Shown here piece by piece: positions 25,522-35,720 of a stretch of DNA of 64,000 bases (position 1 is the stretch's first letter; each line of letters starts with the position of its first letter). Made by a program: the position numbers and the translations under genes. Under the pieces are notes generated by a model. That model searched no databases, was not told the origin of the DNA, and worked only from the letters and a program-made list of their open reading frames with translations. The stretch spans positions 1-64,000 of the forward strand of contig CAWFXV010000014.1 in the NCBI GenBank assembly GCA_963819885.1, read 5' to 3'. The stretch is from JACVRX01 sp963819885. Lineage in GTDB: Bacteria > Actinomycetota > Actinomycetes > Jiangellales > Jiangellaceae.

Positions 25522-26889
25522 TCAGCTGGCCAGGTAGCCCAGCAGGTCGGCGCGGGTCAGCACACCGACCGGCTTGCCGTCGTCGAGGACCAGCACCGCA
25601 TCAGCCCTGGTCAGCTCCTCGACCGCGGTTGCTACCGGCTCACCGGCACCCACACTCGGCAGCGATACGGACATGTGCCGCTCCACCGCATCGGTCAGCC
25701 GGGCTTTGCCGGTGAACAGCGCATCCAGGATGTCCCGTTCGACGACCGAGCCGGCGACCTCGGCCGCCATCACCGGCGGCTCGGCGCGCACCACCGGCAT
25801 CTGCGAGACCGCGTACTCGCGCAGGATGGCGACGGCCTGAGCAACCGTCTCGTTCGGATGGGTGTGGACCAGCGCCGGAAGCGCCCCGGATTTGCGGTGG
25901 AGCACGTCGCCGACCGTCGTGCCGTCAGCCACTCGGCCACCGAACCCGTACGACGACATCCAGTCGTCGTCGAAGACCTTGGACAGGTACCCGCGGCCGC
26001 CGTCCGGCAGCAAGACAACGATCATGTCGTCCGCGCCGGCTCGGGCCGCCACCTCCAATGCCGCCACGACAGCCATCCCGCACGAGCCGCCGACGAGCAG
26101 TCCCTCCTCGCGCGCCAGCCGTCGAGTCATCGCGAACGAGTCCCGGTCTGACACAGCCACAATGTCGTCGCAGATGTCCGGGTCGTAGGTCTTCGGCCAG
26201 AAGTCCTCGCCGACGCCTTCGACCAGGTAGGGCCGGCCGGACCCGCCGGAGTAGACCGAGCCTTCGGGATCAGCGCCGACGATTCGCACCGCTCCGCCGG
26301 ATACCTCCTTCAGGTACCGGCCCGCCCCGCTGATCGTGCCGCCGGTGCCGATTCCCGCGACGAAATGGGTCACCCGGCCGTCGGTTTGGTCCCAGATCTC
26401 CGGGCCCGTCGTCTCGTAATGCGAACGCGGGTTGTCCGGGTTGGCGTATTGGTCGGGCTTCCAGGCACCCGAGATCTCTTGCGTCAACCGGTCCGATACG
26501 GAGTAGTAAGAGTCAGGATGCTCTGGCGGGACCGCGGTCGGACAGACGACGACCTCGGCTCCGTAAGCCTTGAGGACGTTGCGCTTGTCCTCGCTGACCT
26601 TGTCTGGGCAGACGAAGACGCATCGGTAGCCCTTGCGTTGCGCCACCAGTGCCAGGCCGACACCGGTGTTGCCGCTGGTGGGCTCGACGATGGTGCCGCC
26701 GGGCTTGATCCGGCCGTCGCTTTCGGCCTGCTCGACCATGCGCAGAGCGATCCGGTCCTTGACCGAGCCACCCGGGTTGAAGTACTCGATCTTCGCCAGC
26801 ACGGTGGCCGGGGCATCGGCACCGACGCGTCCCAGCCGGACCAGCGGGGTGTTGCCGACCAGCTCGACCACATTGTCGTAGAACCGCAC
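25522..26889 (-). CDS. cbs: Cystathionine beta-synthase
   Basis: 455 residues. Condenses serine with homocysteine to cystathionine. The PLP lysine is in FNPGGSVKDRIAL near residue 43, the substrate loop is EPTSGNTGVGLAL near 70, and the phosphate loop is GIGTGGTISGAG near 180. Two CBS domains follow from about 330 (VGDVLHRKSGALPALVHTHP) to the end (GVLTRADLLGYL). GTG at 26889 gives the family start RFYDNVVELVGNTPLVRLG; upstream in-frame sequence is antisense to the SGNH gene. It is divergent from that gene. Confidence 0.94.
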   Translation of the reverse strand: MRFYDNVVELVGNTPLVRLGRVGADAPATVLAKIEYFNPGGSVKDRIALRMVEQAESDGRIKPGGTIVEPTSGNTGVGLALVAQRKGYRCVFVCPDKVSEDKRNVLKAYGAEVVVCPTAVPPEHPDSYYSVSDRLTQEISGAWKPDQYANPDNPRSHYETTGPEIWDQTDGRVTHFVAGIGTGGTISGAGRYLKEVSGGAVRIVGADPEGSVYSGGSGRPYLVEGVGEDFWPKTYDPDICDDIVAVSDRDSFAMTRRLAREEGLLVGGSCGMAVVAALEVAARAGADDMIVVLLPDGGRGYLSKVFDDDWMSSYGFGGRVADGTTVGDVLHRKSGALPALVHTHPNETVAQAVAILREYAVSQMPVVRAEPPVMAAEVAGSVVERDILDALFTGKARLTDAVERHMSVSLPSVGAGEPVATAVEELTRADAVLVLDDGKPVGVLTRADLLGYLAS

Positions 26890-26946
26890 GCCCGAAGCGT
26901 AAGTCGTGCCGGCACGTGCCGGCCGGGCGGAGTTAGAGTCCGATAC

Positions 26947-27966
26947 GTGCCAGGAATGGTGAGTGCCCGGACCGCCCGGCGGATTGCCGCGACAGCCGCC
27001 TATGGGGGCGGCGGCGTCGGCCTGGCCGGCGCCGGGCTCTACGGCTTGCTCCGCATCGAGGCAGGCCTGGCCCGACGAGCCATCGGTCCACCGGTGGACG
27101 ACCCGCCGAGGGCCGATGGTCGCTACGGCCAATACGCCGGCGACCCGATCTCCGTGGTCCTGTTCGGCGACTCGTCGGCTGCCGGCGTCGGGGTGGATAC
27201 CCCTGACCAGACTCCGGGCGCCCTGCTCGCTGCCGGTCTCGCCGAGATCGCCGAGCGGCCCGTCCAGGTCATGGTCGTGGCCCGGATCGGCGCGCAGACC
27301 AGCCACCTGGCCGACCAGATCCAGGCTGCCGACGCTCGCCCCGATCTCGCGGTGGTCATGGTGGGCGCCAACGATGTCACCCATCGGGTACGACCCACGA
27401 CCTCGGTCCGGCTTCTCGCCGAGGCCGTCCGCCGGCTTCGCGCCGCGGGCGCCGCTGTGCTCGTCATCACCTGTCCCGACCTCGGGACCGTCGAGCCGAT
27501 TCCACATCCATTGCGTTGGGTTGCCCGCCGCGCCAGCCGTCGCCTGGCGGCGGCGCAGACCGTCGCTGCCGTCGAGGCCGGCGCACGAACGGTGTCACTG
27601 GGTTCGATCCTCGGCCCGGAGTTCGCCGCTGCACCCAGTCAGATGTTCAGCCCGGACCGGTTCCACCCGTCCCCGGCCGGATATGCGGCAGCCGCTGCGG
27701 CGATCCTTCCATCGGCGGCGAGCGCGCTGGACCTGGTACCTGAGGATGACTCGCTCGAGGCGATCAGGGATGACGACGTCCTGCCGGTCTCGCTGGCCGC
27801 AGTGGAGGCAGCCGCGCAGAGCGGGACCGAAGTCGTTGCCACCCAGGTTGCCGGGAATGATCGCGGTGTTCGCGGACGCTGGGCGCTGCTGCGCCATCGT
27901 CGGCGGCCGCTTCCGGATCCTGCGCAGGCGCACGCCGAAGAGATGACGGCCGGTCGCTGGTCCTGA
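26947..27966 (+). CDS. SGNH/GDSL-type hydrolase
   Basis: About 339 residues. The nucleophile block is VVLFGDSSAAGVGVD near residue 70, block III is VMVGANDVTHRV near 140 and the catalytic Asp-His is in SPDRFHPSPAGYAAAA near 235. The N-terminus has one hydrophobic segment (AAYGGGGVGLAGAGLYGLL), probably a membrane anchor placing the esterase outside. Possible starts are GTG 26947, ATG 26956 and GTG 26959. A poorly conserved acidic tail follows the domain. It is divergent from cbs with a 57-bp gap. Confidence 0.87.
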   Translation: MPGMVSARTARRIAATAAYGGGGVGLAGAGLYGLLRIEAGLARRAIGPPVDDPPRADGRYGQYAGDPISVVLFGDSSAAGVGVDTPDQTPGALLAAGLAEIAERPVQVMVVARIGAQTSHLADQIQAADARPDLAVVMVGANDVTHRVRPTTSVRLLAEAVRRLRAAGAAVLVITCPDLGTVEPIPHPLRWVARRASRRLAAAQTVAAVEAGARTVSLGSILGPEFAAAPSQMFSPDRFHPSPAGYAAAAAAILPSAASALDLVPEDDSLEAIRDDDVLPVSLAAVEAAAQSGTEVVATQVAGNDRGVRGRWALLRHRRRPLPDPAQAHAEEMTAGRWS

Positions 27967-27984
27967 GCGCGGGTACGGTGGTTG

Positions 27985-27998
27985 TTACCAACTGGTAA
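27985..27998. promoter_or_regulatory. Palindromic operator-like site upstream of thiolase
   Basis: TTACCAACTGGTAA has 6-bp arms TTACCA/TGGTAA and lies 22 bases before the thiolase start. This is a typical size for a TetR-family operator in actinomycete fatty-acid genes. No regulator gene is adjacent, so the binding protein is unknown. Confidence 0.5.
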
Positions 27999-28020
27999 CC
28001 TCTACTGATCGGGAGGGGTC

Positions 28021-29244
28021 ATGCCCGATGCCGTCGTCGTCGCCACGGCCCGGTCGCCGATCGGGCGGGCCGCCAAGGGTTCGCTGGTCGACATACGTCC
28101 CGACGACCTCGCCGCCACCGTCATCGCGGCGGCCCTGGACAAGATTCCGGCGCTCGATCCGCGGACGATCGACGACATCTACGTCGGATGCGCCGAACCG
28201 CGCGACGAGCACGGCGGCAACATGGCCCGCCGGATCGGAGTCCTGCTCGGTCTCGACGACGTACCGGCCGCGACGATCAACCGGTTCTGCGCGTCATCGG
28301 TCCAGACGGCGCGGATGGCGTTCCACGCGATCAGCGCGGCCGAGGGCGATGTGTTCGTCTCGGCGGGAGTGGAGTGCGTCTCGCGGTACACCGGGTTCGG
28401 CAGCGCTGGTGTCGACCCGGCCACGACACACAATCCGCTGTTCGCGGCCGCGCAGGCACGGACTCAGCTCAACGCCGAGACGAATCGGCGCTGGCACGAC
28501 CCTCGCGACGATGGCCAACTGCCCGACGTCTACGTCCAGATGGGCCAGACGGCCGAGAACGTCGCGACGCTGTGCGGCGTAAGTCGCCGGGACCAGGACG
28601 AGTTCGCCGTCCTCTCCCAGAATCGGGCCGAGCAGGCGGTCAAGGACGGTTTCTTCGCCCGGGAGATCGTCCCGATCTCGTTACCCGACGGTCGCGTGGT
28701 CGACACCGACGACGGGCCCCGACCGGGCACGACGTACGAGAAGGTCGCCGCCCTCGCGCCGGTGTTCCGGCCTGACGGCACCGTCACCGCGGGCAACTGC
28801 TGCCCTCTCAACGACGGGGCAGCCGCCGTCGTGATCATGTCCGACATACGGGCCCGGGAGCTCGGCATAACGCCGCTGGCCCGGATCGTGGCGACCGCGG
28901 CCTCGGCGCTGTCGCCGGAGATCATGGGGCTCGGCCCGGTCGAAGCCACCCGACGGGTTCTGGCCCGAACCGGCATGGCGATCGCCGACGTCGATCTGGT
29001 CGAGATCAACGAGGCATTTGCCGCCCAGGTCGTCCCCAGCGCCCGCCAGCTCGGCATTCCCCACGACAAGCTCAACGTGCACGGCGGAGCGATCGCGCTT
29101 GGCCACCCGTTCGGGATGACCGGCGCCCGGATCATGACGACGTTGATCAACGGTCTGCAGACCACCGACAGCACGCTCGGGCTGGAAACCATGTGTGTCG
29201 GGGGCGGCCAGGGCATGGCCATCGTGCTGGAGCGGCTGGCCTGA
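28021..29244 (+). CDS. Acetyl-CoA C-acyltransferase (thiolase)
   Basis: 407 residues. The nucleophilic cysteine is in INRFCASSVQTARMAFHA near residue 91. The C-terminal signatures are NVHGGAIALGHPFGMTGAR near 355 and the second catalytic cysteine in ETMCVGGGQGMA near 392. It cleaves or forms 3-ketoacyl-CoA. ATG at 28021 follows GGGAGGGGTC. A palindrome sits just upstream. No beta-oxidation partner is adjacent. Confidence 0.94.
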   Translation: MPDAVVVATARSPIGRAAKGSLVDIRPDDLAATVIAAALDKIPALDPRTIDDIYVGCAEPRDEHGGNMARRIGVLLGLDDVPAATINRFCASSVQTARMAFHAISAAEGDVFVSAGVECVSRYTGFGSAGVDPATTHNPLFAAAQARTQLNAETNRRWHDPRDDGQLPDVYVQMGQTAENVATLCGVSRRDQDEFAVLSQNRAEQAVKDGFFAREIVPISLPDGRVVDTDDGPRPGTTYEKVAALAPVFRPDGTVTAGNCCPLNDGAAAVVIMSDIRARELGITPLARIVATAASALSPEIMGLGPVEATRRVLARTGMAIADVDLVEINEAFAAQVVPSARQLGIPHDKLNVHGGAIALGHPFGMTGARIMTTLINGLQTTDSTLGLETMCVGGGQGMAIVLERLA

Positions 29245-29352
29245 TTCTGGGATGGGGCAGGGCCGGAACCGGGTAGGGCGTTGGGGTTGTGCCGTAGGCG
29301 CCGGTCAGGCACGCTCGTAGGACGAACCAATTCCCGATCGCCGGAGGCGAAC

Positions 29353-29583
29353 ATGAGCCTGAACCATTCCGAGGAGACCCATCGCAACTTGGTCGCCCGT
29401 GTTCCACTGGCGACCGGAAGGGACCTCCGGGAATGGTTTCGAGCTCTTGAGGCCGGTCCCGCGTTCTTGCGTTTCGACGATCGGGTGCGCTGGCTGCGCG
29501 ACGAGCACGGCCTAGCCCACGGGCACGCCACCGCAATCGTGCACGAGCACGACCTACGCCGCGCCCAACGCTCCTTCGAATAG
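29353..29583 (+). CDS. DUF4287-type small protein
   Basis: 76 residues, soluble. It reads RDLREWFRALEAGPAFLRFD and VRWLRDEHGLAHGHATAIVHEHDLRRA (each quoted in part), the compact helical DUF4287 pattern with a terminal helix pointing to a nucleic-acid or regulatory role. ATG at 29353 has GGAGG at 29342. Convergent with the Bax-inhibitor gene across a strong stem-loop. Confidence 0.8.
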   Translation: MSLNHSEETHRNLVARVPLATGRDLREWFRALEAGPAFLRFDDRVRWLRDEHGLAHGHATAIVHEHDLRRAQRSFE

Positions 29584-29596
29584 CCGCAACGTACGG

Positions 29597-29630
29597 CGGC
29601 CCCGTCCTGGGCCGAGGCCGGGCGGGGCCG
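29597..29630. terminator. Bidirectional stem-loop terminator
   Basis: Perfect 8-bp arms CGGCCCCG (29597-29604) and CGGGGCCG (29623-29630) lie in the gap between the DUF4287 gene and the Bax-inhibitor gene, which converge here. GC-only stem without a T tract is common in actinomycetes. Confidence 0.65.
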
Positions 29631-29645
29631 TCGGTCGGCGAGTCG

Positions 29646-30446
29646 TTACTCGCTTTGCAGGATGGCGAGCAGTTGAAGGATCTCGATGTAGAGCCAGACC
29701 AGGGTCACGACCAGGCCGAACGCCGCCGTCCAGGCATACCGGGCCGGCAGGCCGTTGCGCACCCCTTGCTCGATGAAGTCGAAGTCGAGGATCAGGAAGA
29801 GCGCGGCGAGCCCGACGGCGAACAGGCCGACGGCGATCCCCAGCAGGCCGGTGCGGAACCCGAACGGGCTGTTGCTGGAGCCGAATACCTGGAACAGGAA
29901 GTTGATCAGGACGAACACCAGGTATCCGCCCAGTGCGATCATTACTCCGCGCTGGAACTTGGGCGTCACCCGGATCCGGCGGCTGCGGTAGGCCCACAGC
30001 GCCACTCCGAACACCGCGAGCGTCGCCAGCACGGCTTGGGCGACGATGCCTTCCAGGCTGTTGCCGTTGATTTCCAGGTTCTCGAACATGAAGCTGACGC
30101 TGCCGACGAAGACCCCTTCGAAGGCGGCATACGCGAGGATCAAGGCTGGGCTGGGCTCCCGCTTGAACGCGTTCACCAGGCCCAGGACGAGACCGACGAT
30201 CATGCCTATCCAGAACAGCTGCGGCAGCTGCCAGCCGATCACCGCGCCGACCAACAGGACGGCGAAGGTGATGCCGGTCTTGACGACGACGTCGTCGTAG
30301 GTCATCCGCCCCGTCTGAACCGCAGTTGCCGACGGCGCCGAGTACATGTCTTCGAGCTGGTCAGCCCTCGGCGCTGCAGCGTCGACCCCAGCGCGGGTCC
30401 CGCTGAACCCCTCGGTCCGGTTGAAGACCGGGTTGTTGCTGTGCAT
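29646..30446 (-). CDS. Bax inhibitor-1/YccA-family membrane protein
   Basis: 266 residues with seven predicted membrane helices from about residue 58 to the end (for example ITFAVLLVGAVIGW, LFWIGMIVGLVLGLVN, YLVFVLINFLFQVFG, FGLVVTLVWLYIEILQLLA). The C-terminal acidic helix DFDFIEQGVRNGLP is the family's conserved aspartate loop. ATG at 30446 after GGAGGAG is preferred to an upstream ATG that overlaps the next gene's end. It is likely an ion-leak channel of the inner membrane. Confidence 0.92.
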   Translation of the reverse strand: MHSNNPVFNRTEGFSGTRAGVDAAAPRADQLEDMYSAPSATAVQTGRMTYDDVVVKTGITFAVLLVGAVIGWQLPQLFWIGMIVGLVLGLVNAFKREPSPALILAYAAFEGVFVGSVSFMFENLEINGNSLEGIVAQAVLATLAVFGVALWAYRSRRIRVTPKFQRGVMIALGGYLVFVLINFLFQVFGSSNSPFGFRTGLLGIAVGLFAVGLAALFLILDFDFIEQGVRNGLPARYAWTAAFGLVVTLVWLYIEILQLLAILQSE

Positions 30447-30549
30447 GGTTCTCCTCCACACCCGCGAACCCGCTCGAGACGGGTCCGTCACTGGTTCAAC
30501 AATAGGGGTGCGCGAACGGTTCCCGACAGATGTGGAGCCCGCGCCGCGC

Positions 30550-31599
30550 TCACGCAGCCAGCTCCGGCAGTTTGATCGTGGCGCGGTATGCATGTTCATA
30601 GCCCTCGGCCATGACTTCGGGTCGGAACCGGTCGACGACGTCCTTGCGGCACAACTCGGGATCGATCGTGTCGATCTCGTGCAGTGCTCCGGGAAGCTCG
30701 TCGGGATCGTCGCAGACGACCCCGGTCAGCCCGTCGATGACGACTTCGGGGACCGAGCCGCGACGCAGCGCGACGACGGGTGTCCCGCAGGCCAGTGCCT
30801 CGATCATGACCATGCCGAACGGCTCCTCCCACAGAATGGGGAAGAGCAGGCAGCCGGCTCGGGAGAGCAGCTCCTTCTTCTCGGTGGAGCTCACCTCGCC
30901 CAGCCACTCGGTGTCCGGGCCGAGCCGCGGGGCAATCTCAGCTTCGAAGTACGCCTTCTCCAGCGGTTCGTTGCACTTCGCCGCGAGCACGATCCGGCGA
31001 CCAGCCGCGCGAGCCGCGTCGATGGCGACATGCATGCCTTTGTCCTGCACACATCGGCCGAGGAAGAACACCCAGTCTTCCTTCTCGTCCCGGAACGGAA
31101 AGCCCTCGACGCGCAGCGCATTGTGTACGGTGGCCTGCCAATTCAGGTCTGGGGCGATCCGACGCTGACGGTCTGAGATCGCCACCAGCGACACCGTCGT
31201 GCCGAGCTGGCGGTAGTACTCACCAAGCTCCCCCTCGACCGGTCCGTGCACCGTCACGACGGTCGGCACGTCCCGGCCGGCGGCGACGAGTGGGCCAGCC
31301 ATCGAGTGATCATGAACCACGTCGACGTCGAGCTGGTCGAGAATCCGGGCCACGCGTGCGGCGTGGAGCACCTCGGGAAATGGTTCGCCCAGGCGGTCGC
31401 CCAACGCCTCGGGCATCGTCCGGATCAACCGGGCGCGGGTGCGATCTTCACCCACGCCGATGAGCGTGACCTCGTGCCCCCGGTCGATCAGTCCCTCGAC
31501 CAGGTCGGCCAGGACGGCCTCTATGCCCCCGTACTTGCGGGGGGGAACGTCGAACCATGGCGGAGCGACCATGGCGACGCGAAGCTGTTTCGCGTACAC
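30550..31599 (-). CDS. Glycosyltransferase family 4
   Basis: 349 residues, GT-B. N-terminal glycine loop PPRKYGGIEAVLADLVEGL near residue 20; VVHDHSMAGPLVAAG near 90; FFLGRCVQDKGMHVAIDAA near 180; the retaining motif LFPILWEEPFGMVMIEALACG near 260 (E-x7-E region). GTG at 31599 follows AAAGGTGCGC. It follows the debranching-type glucosidase by 11 bases in one operon, so it probably works on an alpha-glucan or storage polysaccharide. Confidence 0.9.
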   Translation of the reverse strand: MYAKQLRVAMVAPPWFDVPPRKYGGIEAVLADLVEGLIDRGHEVTLIGVGEDRTRARLIRTMPEALGDRLGEPFPEVLHAARVARILDQLDVDVVHDHSMAGPLVAAGRDVPTVVTVHGPVEGELGEYYRQLGTTVSLVAISDRQRRIAPDLNWQATVHNALRVEGFPFRDEKEDWVFFLGRCVQDKGMHVAIDAARAAGRRIVLAAKCNEPLEKAYFEAEIAPRLGPDTEWLGEVSSTEKKELLSRAGCLLFPILWEEPFGMVMIEALACGTPVVALRRGSVPEVVIDGLTGVVCDDPDELPGALHEIDTIDPELCRKDVVDRFRPEVMAEGYEHAYRATIKLPELAA

Positions 31600-31610
31600 A
31601 CGCGCACCTT

Positions 31611-33797
31611 TCAGTTCCGATCGATGCGTCGTTGCCGCGGGCTGGATCCGACCACCCGGCTGGCTGCGTGCTCCTTCCAATGACACGGCCGGTGACCGGC
31701 GACGACCTCTATCTCGTCCCGAAGACCTTCGACGCGTAAGCGTCCATCCTGAATCACGAGTGTTACCCGCATGTTGCCGAGCGAAACGCCCCTGACCTGC
31801 AAAGAGCCCAGTTCGTCCGGTAATGCCGGATCTAGCGCGAGCACCCCGCGGGGAATGCACGGCTCCGCTCCGATCAGGGCGCGGAGCAGGTAGAGCGGGG
31901 TTGCCGAGGCCCACGCCTGGGGGGCACACGCCGTCGGGTACGGGACCGGGCGCGGGTAGATGGTCCGGTCGAAACCACAGATGAGCTCGGGAAGCTGGTG
32001 GCTGAAGGCCGCGGCTGCGTCCAGGATCCCCATGGCGACCCGCTGGGCGTGCTCGACGAACCCGTACCGCATCAGGCCACCGACGATGAGCCCGTTGTCG
32101 TGCGGCCACACCGATCCGTTGTGATAGCTCATCGGGTTGTATGCGGCCATGCTGGAGGCGAGCGTCCGGACTCCCCAGCCGGTGAACATCTCCGGGCTGA
32201 GCAGGCGCTCGGCCACCGCCTCGGCCTTGTCGTCGTCGACGATCCCCGTCCACAGGCAGTGGCCCATGTTCGAGGCGAGCGAGTCAATCGGCCGCTTGTC
32301 CCGGTCCAGCCCGAGGGCGTACCAGCCCCGGTCGGGCAGCCAGAACTGCTCGTTGAACGCCAGCTTGAGTCGCGCGGCACGGTCCCGCCAATACATGGCT
32401 TCCGCCGGCTCGCCGTGGCTTTCCGCAAGCAAGGCGCGGGCCAGATACGCGGCGTAGACGTAGCCCTGGACCTCGCACAGAGCGATAGGGGGTTGCGCGA
32501 TCCGGCCGTCGGCGAAGGTAATGCCGTCGCCGGAGTCCTTCCAGCCCTGGTTGAACAGCCCACGGTCGGTGCTGCGCTGGTACTCGACGAACCCGTCACC
32601 GTCGCGGTCGCCGTAGACCTCGATCCACTCCAGCGCCCGGTCAGCGTGCGGGAGCAGCCGCCTCACCTGGTCCGGGAAGAGGCCCCACCCGTGCAACTCT
32701 CCGAGCAGGATGACGAACAACGGCGTCGCGTCCGCCGTTCCGTAATACACGTTCCCGCCGAGGACGAGCGACGCCTCCACTCCGAACCGCAGTTCATGCG
32801 CGATTCGTCCGGGTTGCTCCTCGCTGACCGGGTCGGTCCGCACTCCCTGGGACCGCGCCAAGGTCTGCAGGGCTCCCAGAGCCAGCCCCGGGTCGAGCGC
32901 CAGCGCCATGTACGAGGTGATGAGCGAGTCACGTCCGAACACCGCCATGAACCAGGGGGCACCGGCAGCAACGGTGATCTGGTCGGGTAGGTCAGGGTCG
33001 ATGATCCGCAGTTCCCCGAGGTCACGCAGGCTACGGTCCAGCGTCGCTCGCAGCGCCGCGTTGTCGGTCGCGAGCCGCGGCGCGGACCGCAGCCACTTGG
33101 TAGCGCGCTGGAACGGATCGGCCTTCTCCAAGGGCTGCCCGGAGGGGAACGCCTGCGGCGACTCGACCCCGTCGATTTGCGGCGTCACCTGCAGCGTCGT
33201 CCGCCAGCTTCCGCGGGCCGGAACCACCAGTCGGAACATCAGCTGCCGGGCGCTGGCCGTCGCTTCTCCGTCGGCCCGGACAAAGACGCCTCGGCTACGA
33301 CCCCGCCACCGCCTGGTCATTTGCAACGAGCCGGCACCGTGCTCGACCTGCAGCTCACCGCGCTGCCGGACCCGGCCGGCCTTGACGTCGAACAGATCAG
33401 CGAAGTCGGCTCCCGCGCGGATCGTCACGGTGCATGCCGCCGGCTCGCCGCCGAGGTTGGACAGCACGACGTCCTCGCGCATGCCGGCGCCGATGAACCG
33501 GTGCCGTTCGACCAGCAGCGTGCTCTCGGCCTGGCCCGGGCGCGGGCGGGCCCGGCCGACGAACGTCGCATGGTAGGAGCTGTTCTCGATCACGGTCAGC
33601 GGTTCGATCAGGTCGTCGTCGATCCGAAGCTGCCAGGTCGAAAGGATCCGTGTGTCGCGGAAGAACAGGCCCTGCGGTGCTCCTGGACCGATGTCCCCGG
33701 CGTTGTCGCACAGGCAGAATGAGGTGCCCTCGACCAGTGTCACGGTGCCGCCGCCCACGGGCGCGGCCTCCCCGTCGAACACCCATGCCTCCGTCAC
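31611..33797 (-). CDS. Amylo-alpha-1,6-glucosidase/glycogen-debranching-type protein
   Basis: 728 residues. The N-terminal glycogen-debranching domain reads GTSFCLCDNAGDIG and GLFFRDTRILSTWQLRID. The C-terminal GH15/GH133-like (alpha/alpha)6 barrel has APWFMAVFGRDSLITSYMAL near 285, YQRSTDRGLFNQGWKDSGD near 410 and PMSYHNGSVWPHDNGLIVGG near 575 (each quoted in part), covering the catalytic acid region. GTG at 33797 follows AAGGAGGGGCTC; the ATG 39 bases upstream lacks one. Coupled with the GT4 gene downstream. Confidence 0.9.
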   Translation of the reverse strand: MTEAWVFDGEAAPVGGGTVTLVEGTSFCLCDNAGDIGPGAPQGLFFRDTRILSTWQLRIDDDLIEPLTVIENSSYHATFVGRARPRPGQAESTLLVERHRFIGAGMREDVVLSNLGGEPAACTVTIRAGADFADLFDVKAGRVRQRGELQVEHGAGSLQMTRRWRGRSRGVFVRADGEATASARQLMFRLVVPARGSWRTTLQVTPQIDGVESPQAFPSGQPLEKADPFQRATKWLRSAPRLATDNAALRATLDRSLRDLGELRIIDPDLPDQITVAAGAPWFMAVFGRDSLITSYMALALDPGLALGALQTLARSQGVRTDPVSEEQPGRIAHELRFGVEASLVLGGNVYYGTADATPLFVILLGELHGWGLFPDQVRRLLPHADRALEWIEVYGDRDGDGFVEYQRSTDRGLFNQGWKDSGDGITFADGRIAQPPIALCEVQGYVYAAYLARALLAESHGEPAEAMYWRDRAARLKLAFNEQFWLPDRGWYALGLDRDKRPIDSLASNMGHCLWTGIVDDDKAEAVAERLLSPEMFTGWGVRTLASSMAAYNPMSYHNGSVWPHDNGLIVGGLMRYGFVEHAQRVAMGILDAAAAFSHQLPELICGFDRTIYPRPVPYPTACAPQAWASATPLYLLRALIGAEPCIPRGVLALDPALPDELGSLQVRGVSLGNMRVTLVIQDGRLRVEGLRDEIEVVAGHRPCHWKEHAASRVVGSSPRQRRIDRN

Positions 33798-33949
33798 GAG
33801 CCCCTCCTTCGTTTCCCCCCGTTCGGGCCCGGTCAACCCCCAATGGGGTTCCCTACTCCATTGGAACGCACATGGCGGGTTCGTATGACATGCCGCGCCG
33901 GATTGTTAGCGGACGTAAACTGCCTCGTCAGCGAACCCGCGAGGAGTCA

Positions 33950-35720
33950 ATGATGATCCTCGAACCACCCGCCGCCCTGCCGACGAGCGCACTGCTCGAC
34001 CGTGTCCGGGCGAGCGTCATCGGTTCCGATCACGCGATCGACGGGCCATTCGGCCCACGCCGGCTGGTATACGCCGACTACACGGCCAGCGGACGCTCGG
34101 TGTCGTTCATCGAAGATTTCATCCGCGAGCGGGTCCTGCCCGCATACGCCAACACGCACACCGAGTCCAGCGGCACCGGCCTGCAGACCACCATCCTGCG
34201 CGAGGACGCGCGACAAATCGTTCGCGACGCGGTGGGGGGCAACGACGACACGGTCGTCGTGTTCTGCGGCTCCGGGGCGACCTCTGCCATCGACAAGATG
34301 GTCGGCATCCTCGGCCTGCGCTCGACGCGGCACGCGGCAGCGGACTCCCTCCCCCCGCGACAACGCCCGGTCGTCTTCATCGGCCCCTATGAGCACCACT
34401 CCAACGAGCTGCCCTGGCGGGAGTCGATCGCCGACGTGGTGACGATTCCGGAGGACCGCGACGGGCATGTCGACCTCACCGCGCTGCGGACGGAGTTGGC
34501 CAACTATGCCGACCGACCGCTGCGGATCGGCGCGTTCTCGGCCGCGTCGAACGTCACGGGGATCCTCACCGACACCCGGGCCATCGCCCGCACGCTGCAT
34601 GAGCACGACGCACTGTCGTTCTGGGACTTCGCCGCTGCAGCGCCGTATGTCGAGATCGATATGAACCCGGCAGACGACCCGCTCGGCTATCTCGACGCCA
34701 TCTTCCTCTCGCCGCACAAGTTCGTCGGCGGGCCTGGCACGCCAGGGGTCCTGGCCGCCCGGCGGGGGCTGTTCGGCAACCCGGTGCCCGTCGTGGTCGG
34801 CGGGGGGACCGTGGCCTATGTCAACCCGACCGAGCATCGCTATCTCGCCGATCCCGCGCATCGCGAGGAGGGCGGCACCCCGGCGATCGTGGAGTCGATC
34901 CGGGCCGGGCTGGTTCTTCAGCTCAAGCAGGCCGTCGGCGCCGACGTCATCCGTGCTCATGAGACCGATTACGTCCGCCGTGCCATCCAGTCGTGGGCCG
35001 CTCACCCACACATCCAGATCCTGGGCAACCTCGGCGTGGACCGGCTCGCCATCGTCTCCTTCGAGATCCGTCGGCCCGGCGGGCGCCGCCTGCACCACAA
35101 CTTCGTCGTCGCCGTGCTCAACGACCTGTTCGGCATCCAGGCCCGCGGCGGCTGTTCGTGCGCCGGGCCGTATGGACACCGGCTTCTCGACATCGACCTC
35201 GACACCTCGCACCAGTTCGAGCAGGAGATCCTGCACGGCTGCGAAGGCATCAAGCCCGGCTGGACCAGGGTGAACTTCAACTACTTCATCGGCGAGGACG
35301 CCTTCCGCTTACGTCGTCGAGGCAGTTCACTTGATCGCCGACAACGGGTACCGGCTGCTTCCCGATTACTCCTTCGACCCGCTGACGGGCCTGTGGCGGC
35401 ATCGTGAATATCCGCCTGCTCCGGCCGTCCGGCTCTCCGAGATCACCTACACCGACGGTGCGATGCAGTTCCCGGCGCCCGAGCTTTCCGTTCCAGCCGC
35501 CTCACTGCAGGACTGCCTGGACCAGGCACGCAAGCTGCTCGAGGTGCTTCCTGAACCGGATTCCGATGGTGCGGACGAGTCCGTCCGGGTCTCCGCGGAG
35601 TTCGAGCGTCTGCGGTGGTTCGAGCTCCCAGCCGTCTGCCTGCCCACCCCGTTCAGAATGACCACGTTCGGCCGGCGTGCCTCCCGCCAGCTGAACCTGC
35701 AGCGGCGGCTAGGTGCGTAG
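33950..35720 (+). CDS. Class V aminotransferase (cysteine-desulfurase-like), frame break near 35310
   Basis: Large SufS/CsdA-like PLP enzyme of about 589 residues once the frame is restored. The first 450 residues include LVYADYTASGRSVSFIEDFI, FCGSGATSAIDKMVGIL, SFWDFAAAAPYVEIDM and the PLP lysine in IFLSPHKFVGGPGTPGVL. A cysteine loop is GIQARGGCSCAGPYGHRLL. One extra base in TTCCGCTTACG near 35310 shifts the frame; the continuation reads YVVEAVHLIADNGYRLLPDY and ends at 35720. It overlaps the end of the MMPL gene on the other strand. It is likely a sulfur-mobilising or lyase enzyme; no suf genes are near. Confidence 0.85.
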
